From JBGSTR01 sp963707135 (GTDB lineage: Bacteria; Pseudomonadota; Gammaproteobacteria; Chromatiales; Chromatiaceae), in assembly GCA_963707135.1 (NCBI GenBank), contig CAVPOY010000017.1, forward strand, positions 24,883-88,882: a DNA stretch of 64,000 nt, given 5' to 3'. How positions within the stretch are numbered: the first letter of the stretch is position 1; each line of letters begins with the position of its first letter. The translations under genes and the position numbers were made by a program. Below, in pieces: positions 52,260-60,879 of the stretch. The notes under the pieces were generated by a model. It saw nothing but the letters and a program-made list of their open reading frames with translations. It was not told the origin of the DNA and searched no databases.

Positions 52260-55200
52260 ATGCCCGCCCGTATCATCCGCTGGTCCATCGAGAACCGCCT
52301 GCTGGTGCTGATCGCGACCCTGATCCTCGCCGGCTGGGGCTGGGCCTCGCTGCGCGCAATCCCGCTCGACGCGATCCCGGACCTGTCGGACGTGCAGATC
52401 ATCGTCCGCACCAGTTACCCCGGCCAGGCGCCGCGGGTGGTCGAGGAGCAGGTCACCTACCCGATCACGACCACCATGCTGGCCGTGCCGGGCGCCCGCG
52501 CGGTGCGCGGTTATTCCTTCTTCGGCGACTCCTACGTCTACGTCATCTTCGAGGACGGCACGGACCTCTACTGGGCCAGGACGCGGGTCCTGGAGTACCT
52601 CAACCAGGCGGCCACGGGCCTGCCCGCAGGCGTCCAACCCAGGCTCGGCCCGGACGCCACCGGCGTCGGCTGGATCTACAGCTATGCATTGGTCGACCGG
52701 ACGGGCAGACATGACCTGTCCCAGCTCCGCAGCCTCCAGGACTGGTTCCTGAAGCTGGAGCTCCAGACCGTACCCGGCGTCGCCGAGGTGGCGACCGTCG
52801 GCGGCATGGTCAGGCAGTACCAGATCCTGGTGGACCCGGAGAAGCTGCGGGCGCTCGACATACCGCTGGCCCGGGTCGTCGAGGCGGTTCAGCGCGCCAA
52901 CCGCGAGGTCGGCGGCTCGGTGATCGAGCTCGGCGAGGCGGAGTACATGATTCGCACCCGGGGCTATCTCCGCTCGCTGGAAGATATCCAGGACATCCCA
53001 CTGGACGTCACGGCCGACGGCATCCCGATCCTTCTCGGCGACGTGGCCCACGTCCAGGTGGGACCGGAGATGCGGCGTGCCGTGGCCGATCTGGACGGCG
53101 AGGGGGAAGTCACCGGGGGCATCCTGGTAATGCGCCACGGCGAGAACGCGCTCGACACCATCGCCGCGGTCAAGGCGCGCCTAAAGGCGCTGGAGGCCGG
53201 GCTCCCCGAGGGCGTCGAGATCGTCGAGACCTACGACCGCTCGACGCTGATCCAGCGCGCGGTCGACAACCTGAGCGATCGGCTGATCGAGGAGCTGGTC
53301 GTCGTCGCGCTGGTCTGCCTGCTGTTCCTGTTCCACCTGCGCTCGGCCTTCGTCGCCGTGGTGACCCTGCCGCTGGGGATCCTGGCCGCCTTCCTGGTGA
53401 TGCGCTACCAGGGCATCAACGCCAACATCATGTCGCTGGGCGGCATCGCCATCGCCATCGGCGCCATGGTGGACGCCGCCATCGTCATGATCGAGAACGC
53501 CCACAAGCACCTGGAGCGGGCCGGGCCAGGGATCACGACGGAGGAACGCTGGGCGGTCGTCCGCCGCGCGTCCGAGGAGGTCGGCCCGGCACTCTTCTAC
53601 TCACTGTTGATCATCACCCTGAGCTTCCTGCCTGTGTTCACGCTCCAGGCGCAGGAGGGCCGGCTGTTCTCTCCGCTCGCCTACACCAAGACCTATGCCA
53701 TGGCCGCGGCCGCGGGCCTGTCCGTGACGCTGGTGCCGGTGCTGATGGGCTATTTCATCCGCGGCCGGATTCCGCGCGAGTCGAGCAACCCGCTGAACCG
53801 CTTCCTGATCTGGGCTTACCGGCCGCTGCTCGCCGCGGTGCTGGAGTACCCCAGGGCGACCCTGGTCGCGGCGCTTCTCGCCACCGCCAGCCTTCTCATT
53901 CCGGTCTACGGAATCGGCGGCCTGCTCGAGCCCCTGCGGTGGCCGCTACAGCTGCTCAGGCCCATTGCACCGGCCGCGATCAGCCCGGCACTCGCGCGCG
54001 TCGACGGATGGCAGTCGGATCTGTCGGCCGCCTGGACGCGGTCGCTGGGCGACGTGCCGGGGCTGGACCGTCTCGGCCGCGGACTGGGCTCCGAGTTCAT
54101 GCCGGAGCTCTTCGAGGGCGATTTCATGTACATGCCCACCACGCTGCCGGGTCTGTCCATCGGCAAGGCCCAGGAGCTGCTGCAGCAGACGGACCGGCTG
54201 ATCCGCACCATTCCAGAGGTGACACGCGTGTTCGGGAAGATCGGGCGCGCGGAGACGGCGACCGACCCGGCCCCGCTGACCATGATCGAGACCCTGATCC
54301 AGCTGAAGCCCAGGGAGGAATGGCGCGAGGGGATGACGGTGGAAGGGCTGATCGCGGAGCTGGACGCGACGGTGAAATTTCCCGGGCTCACCAACGCCTG
54401 GATCATGCCCATCAGGACCCGCATCGACATGCTCGCCACCGGCATCAAGACCCCGGTCGGGGTCAAGGTGGCCGGTCCGGACGTCGAGGAGATCGAGCGC
54501 ATCGGGCGCCGCATCGAGCAGGCGCTGGAGGACGTGCCCGGCACCCTGTCCGCCTACTCGGAGCGGGTCGCGGCCGGGCGTTATATCGAGATCACGCCCC
54601 GGCGGCGGGAGGCGGCCAGGCTCGGTCTCAATGTCGAGGACATCAACCAGCTGGTCAGCGCCGCCGTCGGCGGCATCAACGTGACCCAGACAGTGGAGGG
54701 ACTGGAGCGCTATCCGGTGAACGTGCGCTTCCCGCGCGAGCAGAGGGACGACCCGGTCAAGCTGGGCGAGCTGCCGCTGGTCACCCCCGCCGGGGCTCAG
54801 GTGCCGCTGTCGCAGGTGGCCGAGATCCGGGTCGTCGACGGCCCGCCGATGCTCAAGAGCGAGAACGCGCGGCTCAACGGCTGGACCTTCGTCGACATCC
54901 GCGGGGTCGACCTGGGGAGCTACGTGGAGCAGGCCACGGCGCGTCGTCGCCGAGCAGGTGGAGCTGCCGCCCGGCTACTCGATCACCTGGTCCGGTCAGT
55001 ACGAGTACATGCTCCGCGCCCAGGAGCGGCTGGAGCAGGTGGTCCCACTGACGTTGGCCGTGATCTTCGCGCTGCTCTACCTCTGCTTCCGCCACGTGGG
55101 CGAGGCGGCGTTGGTAATGCTCTCGCTGCCGTTCGCGCTGGTGGGCGGCTTCTGGCTGGTCTGGGCCCTGGGTTACGACCTGTCGGTGGCCGTGGCGGTC

Positions 55201-55551
55201 GGCTTCATCGCGCTGGCGGGCGTCGCGGCGGAGTTCGGGGTGGTGATGCTGATCTATCTGGACGGCTCGCTGAAACGCTTCCGGGAGGAGGGGCGCCTCG
55301 CCACCGAGGCGGACCTCAAGGCCGCCATCATGGAGGGGGCGGTGCTGCGCGTGCGGCCGAAGGCGATGACCGTCGCGGTCGTGATCGCCGGCCTACTGCC
55401 GATCATGCTGAGCACGGGCACCGGCTCCGAGGTCATGCGCCGTATCGCCGCCCCCATGGTCGGGGGCATGATCACCGCCCCGCTGCTGTCGCTCCTGGTG
55501 GTGCCGGTGATCTATCTGCTCTGGAAGCGGCGGGCGCTGAGGCGCAACTGA
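52260..55551 (+). pseudogene. cusA: Copper/silver RND efflux pump CusA, one frameshift
   Basis: An HME-RND pump (about 1,095 residues when repaired). It starts MPARIIRWSIENRLLVLIAT. Conserved parts: PDLSDVQIIVRT, the TM4 proton-relay region GGIAIAIGAMVDAAIVMIENAHKHLE, and Cu/Ag-type methionine segments FMYMPTTLPGLS, APLTMIETLIQL and MPIRTRIDMLATGIKTPVG. The frame changes near 54938-54950; the last part (VELPPGYSITWSGQYEYMLRAQERLEQV to LLVVPVIYLLWKRRALRRN) is one frame on and ends at 55551. The original frame would run on as nonsense to 55898. One extra base explains it. With CusB it exports Cu(I)/Ag(I) from the periplasm; the outer channel gene is not here. Confidence 0.9.
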
Positions 55552-55614
55552 TCAACCAAATGTCATCCCGGCATTTGATCAGCTCGCGCAGTCCTTGGCC
55601 CGGACGGGTGCAAC
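55549..55614. repeat. Composite palindromic repeat, copy E
   Basis: Left palindrome TGATCAACCAAATGTCATCC then CGGCATTTGATCAG (55549-55582). The right half TCCTTGGCCCGGACGGGTGC follows (55590-55610). The TGA of this copy is the stop codon of cusA. Confidence 0.8.
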
Positions 55615-55674
55615 TATACGTCGGCGCTGCTCCCAAAGGCTCGACTGAGCGCCGGCCGAGTCGTTTCCCTACAG

Positions 55675-56592
55675 TTACTGGTTCGCCGCCGTGGGCGCGG
55701 GCTCCGGCACGGGCTGAAGCTCGGTCTCCTTGTAGTCCTTGGGCACCCGCAGGTGCCCTGCGGGCAGTGCCTCGGTGGACACGGACCGGAGCTCCAGGGT
55801 CTTTTCCCGCGTCAGGGCGCGGCTGCGCACCGAGACAAAGTCCTCGTCCTCGGTCGCGGCACCCAGCCAGTCGTACCCTAGCTCCCGCGCCAGGCTGAAC
55901 AACCGGGCGAGGGTGCGGATCTCGCGCTCGGTGATGCCGAGGTCCGCCTTGTTCGCCATGCAGTGCTCGATGGCAGGTTCCCCGTCGATCAGCTCGTTGA
56001 CGATGCGGCAGCGCACCCCGCCGACCACGTCGCTCTTACCCGACGGCTTGAATTGGGCCTTCTCCGGCAGTCTGGGCGGCTCGCCCGGTACCGGCGAGCT
56101 CACAGCGGTTTCTACAGAAGCACCCACCGGCACCGACTCGCTGGCGTCGGCCTGCGCCCCGGCGGGCTCCGTTGCCGCTCCCTCTCCAGGCTCGGTGTCC
56201 GTCCGATGATCTTGCACCGCCTCCGGCACGGCCGCGGACTGCGACGGCGCGGCGGCCCCCTGCTCCGCGCCTTCGGTCGCCGAGGGCGCGGACGCCCCTG
56301 GCTTATGCTCGCCGGCTTGCAGGGTCGGTCTGGCGCGCTCTGTCAGAAGGGTGTAGCTGCGCTCCTTTTCGTTCACGCGGTACATGGGAAAGAATTTGCC
56401 GGCCTGAAAGAGCAGATACGCGCCATCCTCGTCAGATGAGTCTACGCGCGCGAAGAACCGCGACAGGTAGAGCTGCTTCTCTACCGCCTCCGATGACCCG
56501 TCCTTCAGACCGTAGACCAGGGTCGCATCCGCGCGGGCAATCGTTAGGCTCGCGCTGAAAACCGCCAGACTCAATGGGATAAAGAGCTTCAC
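55675..56592 (-). CDS. Secreted protein of unknown function (DUF4412-like tail)
   Basis: About 305 residues from GTG 56592 with GGAGG 5 bases upstream; the longer frame to 56916 has no such support. Signal peptide KLFIPLSLAVFSASLTIARA. The N-terminal domain (TLVYGLKDGSSEAVEKQLYLSRFFARVDSSDEDGAYLLFQAGKFFPMY) and the C-terminal domain (GGVRCRIVNELIDGEPAIEHCMANKADLGITEREIRTL, two cysteines) resemble DUF4412-type periplasmic proteins. They are joined by an Ala/Pro/Glu-rich linker of about 95 residues. No catalytic motif is visible. Divergent from the second FKBP gene. Confidence 0.65.
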   Translation of the reverse strand: MKLFIPLSLAVFSASLTIARADATLVYGLKDGSSEAVEKQLYLSRFFARVDSSDEDGAYLLFQAGKFFPMYRVNEKERSYTLLTERARPTLQAGEHKPGASAPSATEGAEQGAAAPSQSAAVPEAVQDHRTDTEPGEGAATEPAGAQADASESVPVGASVETAVSSPVPGEPPRLPEKAQFKPSGKSDVVGGVRCRIVNELIDGEPAIEHCMANKADLGITEREIRTLARLFSLARELGYDWLGAATEDEDFVSVRSRALTREKTLELRSVSTEALPAGHLRVPKDYKETELQPVPEPAPTAANQ

Positions 56593-56812
56593 GGACACCT
56601 CCACGCCATCCGTATGGTCCTTCGGGCTTGAGCCTCTCATGGTACTGGAGAAAGATCCGCGAACCCACCCGAACCCCGGACGACGGCAGAGTCGCGGCCA
56701 GGTTAATTCCCTGCAATCTTGCATTCGGCGGCATTCTGTTACCATCGATGCGCGTGTATCTGCCGCCATTGACTTCAGTCGTAGATTCAAACCCAAGGAG
56801 ATGTTCCCTGTC

Positions 56813-57583
56813 ATGAGAGTCCTGCCAATCGTTACCGCCGTCACCGCCTTGTCCCTGCCGAGCGTCCTGTTTGCCGAGGAGGCACTGAATCTGGACGACG
56901 AAACCGCCCGCATCAATTACAGCCTCGGCTATCAGATCGGCGGCGACTTCAAGCGCCAGGGCATCGAGATGAGCTCGGCGGCCATCGTCCAGGGAATCGA
57001 AGACGCGTCCGCCGGGGCGGATCCCAAGATTTCCGCCGACGAGATGCGCTCGACACTGGTCGAGCTCAAGCGCAAGGTCGTCGAGAATCAGAAGACGCGC
57101 CAGAAGGAAGATGAGCTCGGACGGATCGCCGAAGGAAAGGCATTCATGGAGGAGAACGCGACAAAGGACGGGGTCGTCACCACCGAGAGCGGGCTGCAGT
57201 ACAAGATCGTCGAGGAGGGGTCGGGCAAGACGCCCACCGCGACCGACGAGGTAACGGTCAACTACCGCGGCACGCTGCCGGACGGGACGGAGTTCGACAG
57301 CTCCTATAAGCGGGGCCAGCCGGCGACCTTCAAGCTGGACGCCGTCGTCAAGGGATGGACCGAGGGTCTGCAGCTTCTCAAGGAGGGCGGAAAGGCTCAG
57401 CTCGTAATCCCGCCCAATCTGGCCTACGCGGGTCGCGGCCCGCTCGCTCACCGTACGCTGATCTTCGACGTCGAGCTTATTTCGGTCGGGGCACCTAAGT
57501 CCGACGACCCGGCAGCCGCCCACGCCGAGGACCCGCACGAGGAGGCCGCACCGGCGACCGAGGCCGAGGGCCACAACCACTAG
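56813..57583 (+). CDS. FKBP-type peptidyl-prolyl isomerase (FkpA/Mip-like)
   Basis: A 256-residue paralogue of the protein at 38355-39113. ATG 56813 starts a signal peptide MRVLPIVTAVTALSLPSVLFA (ATG 56801 is also possible, directly after AAGGAG). The helical dimerisation domain contains INYSLGYQIGGDFKRQGIEM. The FKBP domain contains VTVNYRGTLPDGTEFDSSYKRGQPATFKLDAVVKGWTEGLQLLKEGGKAQLVIPPNLAYAGRG. The acidic His-containing tail is AEDPHEEAAPATEAEGHNH. Periplasmic folding factor. Confidence 0.92.
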   Translation: MRVLPIVTAVTALSLPSVLFAEEALNLDDETARINYSLGYQIGGDFKRQGIEMSSAAIVQGIEDASAGADPKISADEMRSTLVELKRKVVENQKTRQKEDELGRIAEGKAFMEENATKDGVVTTESGLQYKIVEEGSGKTPTATDEVTVNYRGTLPDGTEFDSSYKRGQPATFKLDAVVKGWTEGLQLLKEGGKAQLVIPPNLAYAGRGPLAHRTLIFDVELISVGAPKSDDPAAAHAEDPHEEAAPATEAEGHNH

Positions 57584-57753
57584 GCGGTCCGCCCGGCCCC
57601 CCGGGGCCCTCTACGCGCGAGCGAGAGCGGCCCCATCAGCAGTTTTACTGACGCAGAGCGGTCGAGCCGCTCACCTGCCTGACTGATAATGTCGCGTCGG
57701 CTCCCGGCAAGCGCGGGGGCCGGCGTGGTCAGCAAATTTGGCAGGAGAATCCC

Positions 57754-58380
57754 ATGAGTGACGCGCTCAACTATCTCGTCCAGGTTCGCCCGGAGGCAAT
57801 GGGCGCCTACTTCAAGTTCTTGAAGAAGGCCGGAGATCACCTCGACACCCGCACCCGCGACCTGATCTCGGTAATCACCAAGGTGGCGGTCCAGACCGAG
57901 CCAGGGTTCAGACAGTACCTGACCCGCGCCCTGCGCAACGGCGCCAGTCCGCAGGAAGTGATCGATGCGCTGCTGATGGCCTTTCCGGTCCTCGGGCTGG
58001 CCAAGATCGTATGGGCGACGGACATCCTGCTGGACATGGACATCCCGGAGTTCCGCCCGGAGAACCTGGATGCTACGCCGAGCTGGCACGATGTCGCCGC
58101 GCTGGAAGACCTGACCGACGGCGAGATCTCGTTCCTGGAGGCCGACGGACGGCACCTCTTCGTCTACCGCGAGGGCGACGGCATCAAGGTGTACGACTCG
58201 CGCTGCCCGCACCAGGTCACCGACATCCCACATCTCGCGCTCGAGGGGAGCAAGCTCACCTGTCCCAAGCACCACTGGGCCTTCGACGTACGGACCGGTG
58301 ACTGCGTAGAGATTGGAAACCGGCCCCTGCGCCAGTTCGAGCACAAGGTGGAAGGAGACCGGCTGCTCGCTTACTGGTGA
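57754..58380 (+). CDS. Carboxymuconolactone-decarboxylase-like domain fused to Rieske domain
   Basis: A 208-residue fusion. Residues 1-95 have the AhpD/CMD-like helical fold (MGAYFKFLKKAGDHLDTRTRDLISVITKVAVQTEPGF, GASPQEVIDALLMAFPVLG). Residues 105-208 form a Rieske [2Fe-2S] domain with ligand pairs C-P-H (YDSRCPHQVTD) and C-P-K-H-H (LTCPKHHWAF). The CMD part lacks the C-x-x-C redox pair of AhpD, so it is unlikely to be a peroxidase; it may bind a substrate whose electrons pass to the Rieske centre. No signal peptide. Ribosome site GGAGA precedes the ATG. Confidence 0.85.
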   Translation: MSDALNYLVQVRPEAMGAYFKFLKKAGDHLDTRTRDLISVITKVAVQTEPGFRQYLTRALRNGASPQEVIDALLMAFPVLGLAKIVWATDILLDMDIPEFRPENLDATPSWHDVAALEDLTDGEISFLEADGRHLFVYREGDGIKVYDSRCPHQVTDIPHLALEGSKLTCPKHHWAFDVRTGDCVEIGNRPLRQFEHKVEGDRLLAYW

Positions 58381-58651
58381 CCGGCACGGCCCAGCAGGGG
58401 GGTCAAGCGAAGCGGACACGATGATTGCGGTAGCCGGGCGGACCCGTCGCCCCACGCTTTGACCCACCCTAAAGGGTCTCGACGAGAGGAGCGATTTCCG
58501 TTTCGGGCAGAGGTACCGCACGGGGATCCGGACGCGTCGCTATACTTTTGCGTACCTGGACCGGATCGCGGGGCGGCCGGCATAGGGCGTGTCCCGCCCC
58601 GCGCCGAGCCGCGAAGCCCGAATCACGGCCCGCTGCGAACAGGACCGGCCG

Positions 58652-60520
58652 ATGAACCCCGACGACGTGCACCCGATCCAGCGCTCCCCTGACGCCTTTG
58701 ACCTTTGGGATCCCTGGGGCATCCGGAACGCCGTCCAACGGGGAGGCCAAGGCGTCGAGCCGCGGCGCCCGTCCGCCCTCGGGCGCTCCCTGATCAGCCC
58801 GATCGTCTCCCGCCTGGTCGACCGGGCGGTCCACGCGAACCTGGGTCGCCTGACGCTGGGCATCTCCCCGGCGGTTGTCACCCTCGCCTACCTGGACTGG
58901 CTCGTCCACCTCGCCGTCTCGCCCGGAAAGCAGGCCCGGCTGGCCGAGAAGGCGCTGCGCAAGGCCGCGCGGATCTCGACCTACGCCGCCCGGCGACTGT
59001 CGGATCCCAGGACGGCTCCATGCATCGAACCGTTGCCGCAGGACAACCGATTCTCCGACCCCGCATGGAGCCAGTGGCCATTCGACCTTTTCTACCAGTC
59101 CTTCCTACTCAACCAGCAGTGGTGGGCGAACACGACCACCGGCGTCTCCGGGGTCTCGCGGCGACACGAGGCCATCGTGGCGTTCATGAACAGGCAGTTC
59201 CTGGACCTTTTCTCCCCGTCGAACTTTTTCTGGACCAACCCCGAGGTGCTGCGGACAACCTACGAGCAGGGCGGCGCGAACCTGGTCCGAGGTTGGCAAA
59301 ACCTGTTGGATGACTGGGAGCGGACCGCATCCAACCAAAAGGCCGCGGGGACCGAAGCGTTCCAGGTCGGGGTCAACCTCGCCGTCACGCCCGGCAAGGT
59401 CGTCTACCGCAACGATCTGATCGAGCTAATCCAGTACGCGCCGTCCACCGCGGACGTCTATGCCGAGCCGGTGCTCCTGGTACCGGCCTGGATCATGAAG
59501 TACTACATCCTGGACCTCTCGCCGGAGAACTCGCTGGTCCGCTACATGGTCGGCCAGGGGCACACGGTGTTCTGTATCTCCTGGAGGAACCCGAACGCGG
59601 AGGACCGCGACCTGAGCATGGAGGACTACCGGCGCAAGGGCATCCTGGCCGCCCTGGACGCAATCGCGGCCATCGTCCCCGATCGGCAGGTTCACGGCGT
59701 TGGCTACTGCCTGGGGGGCACCCTGCTCGCGATCGCCGCCGCGGCGATGGCGAGGAACGGCCACCGGCGTCTGCGCTCGGTGACCCTGCTCGCGGCCCAG
59801 ACCGACTTCACCGAAGCCGGCGAGCTGATGCTCTTCATCAACGAGGACCAGGTGGCGTACCTACAGGACATGATGTGGGAGCAGGGGTACCTGGACACCT
59901 CGCAAATGGCCGGTACCTTCCAGATGATCAGGTCCAATGACCTGATCTGGTCCCGGATGGTGCGGGACTATCTGCTCGGGCGGCGGCGCCCGCCCAACGA
60001 CCTGATGGCCTGGAACGCGGACCAGACCCGTCTGCCTTACCGCATGCACTCGGAGTACCTGAGCCGGCTATTCCTGGACAACGACCTGGCGGAAGGCCGT
60101 TATCTGGTTGACGGGCGCATGATCGCCATTACCGACATCCGCATGCCGATCTTCGCCGTCGGCACGGAAAAGGATCACGTGGCGCCCTGGCGCTCCGTCT
60201 ACAAGATCCATCTGCTGTCCGACGCCGAGGAGGTCACCTTCGTGCTGACCAGCGGCGGCCACAACGCGGGGATCGTCAGCGAGCCCGGCCACCGGGGGCG
60301 CGGCTTCCGGATCGCCACCCGCACCGATGCCGACCCCTACATGGACCCCGACGCCTGGCGTGCCGCCGCATCCCGACGGGAGGGCTCATGGTGGCCGGAG
60401 TGGCAGCAGTGGCTCGCGCAACGCTCATCCGGTCGTGCCCCCCCGCCCTCGCTCGGTGCGCCGAAGGCCGGTTATCCCATTCTGGCCGACGCGCCGGGCA
60501 GCTACGTGTTGCAACCCTGA
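58652..60520 (+). CDS. phaC: Poly(3-hydroxyalkanoate) synthase, PhaC family
   Basis: A 622-residue PhaC-type polymerase (class I/II-like length). The nucleophile box is HGVGYCLGGTLLA (G-x-C-x-G), the catalytic Asp is in VGTEKDHVAPWRSVY and the His in TSGGHNAGIVSEPGH. The N-terminal part has DRRFSDPAW-like DNRFSDPAWSQWPFDLFYQSFLL, a PhaC_N hallmark. It polymerises hydroxyacyl-CoA into PHA granules. Chromatiaceae usually use class III PhaC/PhaE; no phaE, phaA or phaB is adjacent, so this is probably an additional synthase. Start ATG 58652. Confidence 0.92.
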   Translation: MNPDDVHPIQRSPDAFDLWDPWGIRNAVQRGGQGVEPRRPSALGRSLISPIVSRLVDRAVHANLGRLTLGISPAVVTLAYLDWLVHLAVSPGKQARLAEKALRKAARISTYAARRLSDPRTAPCIEPLPQDNRFSDPAWSQWPFDLFYQSFLLNQQWWANTTTGVSGVSRRHEAIVAFMNRQFLDLFSPSNFFWTNPEVLRTTYEQGGANLVRGWQNLLDDWERTASNQKAAGTEAFQVGVNLAVTPGKVVYRNDLIELIQYAPSTADVYAEPVLLVPAWIMKYYILDLSPENSLVRYMVGQGHTVFCISWRNPNAEDRDLSMEDYRRKGILAALDAIAAIVPDRQVHGVGYCLGGTLLAIAAAAMARNGHRRLRSVTLLAAQTDFTEAGELMLFINEDQVAYLQDMMWEQGYLDTSQMAGTFQMIRSNDLIWSRMVRDYLLGRRRPPNDLMAWNADQTRLPYRMHSEYLSRLFLDNDLAEGRYLVDGRMIAITDIRMPIFAVGTEKDHVAPWRSVYKIHLLSDAEEVTFVLTSGGHNAGIVSEPGHRGRGFRIATRTDADPYMDPDAWRAAASRREGSWWPEWQQWLAQRSSGRAPPPSLGAPKAGYPILADAPGSYVLQP

Positions 60521-60879
60521 ATCCGTCCGTCGGCCCGGCAACCGCCCGGGCCGATTCGTACAGTTGTGACCGGGTTCCCCGACACCCGACGGTACCGGAC
60601 CTCCCCTGTGACGCCGGTAACTTTCCTCACGCGCCCGGTTTCTTAGGCTAGACCCCGGAAAGCCAAACCCCAAGTGGTTCCCGGCTTTCCGAACAGTCCC
60701 AAGCAACAACGACAACCGAGCCGATTCGCGTACGGTACTCGGGCGAAAGCGACGCACAGTGATCCGACACAGCTGAGAATCGGTGCGCAGCTGGCAAGGA
60801 AGCTCGCCATGTACGGCGGACCCCGGCGGATACGCCGGGTGTCGACGGCTCATGGTTGTCCAATCAAGGCAGGTAAGAC
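60521..60879. other. Leader region of decaheme cytochrome gene
   Basis: 359 non-coding bases with clear RNA structure potential. GGAAAGCC (60657-60664) pairs with GGCTTTCC (60683-60690) around an inner AACC/GGTT. CCCGGCG-GATA-CGCCGGG lies near 60824-60841, very like the hairpin at 6812-6830. A c-di-GMP riboswitch was considered but its conserved core is not evident. AGGTAAGAC precedes the ATG. Confidence 0.45.

Noticed and set aside
60690..60879. Possible c-di-GMP (GEMM) riboswitch before the cytochrome gene
   Set aside because: GCGAAAGCGACGCACAG is suggestive, but the conserved GGCAAACC core and paired helices could not be identified.
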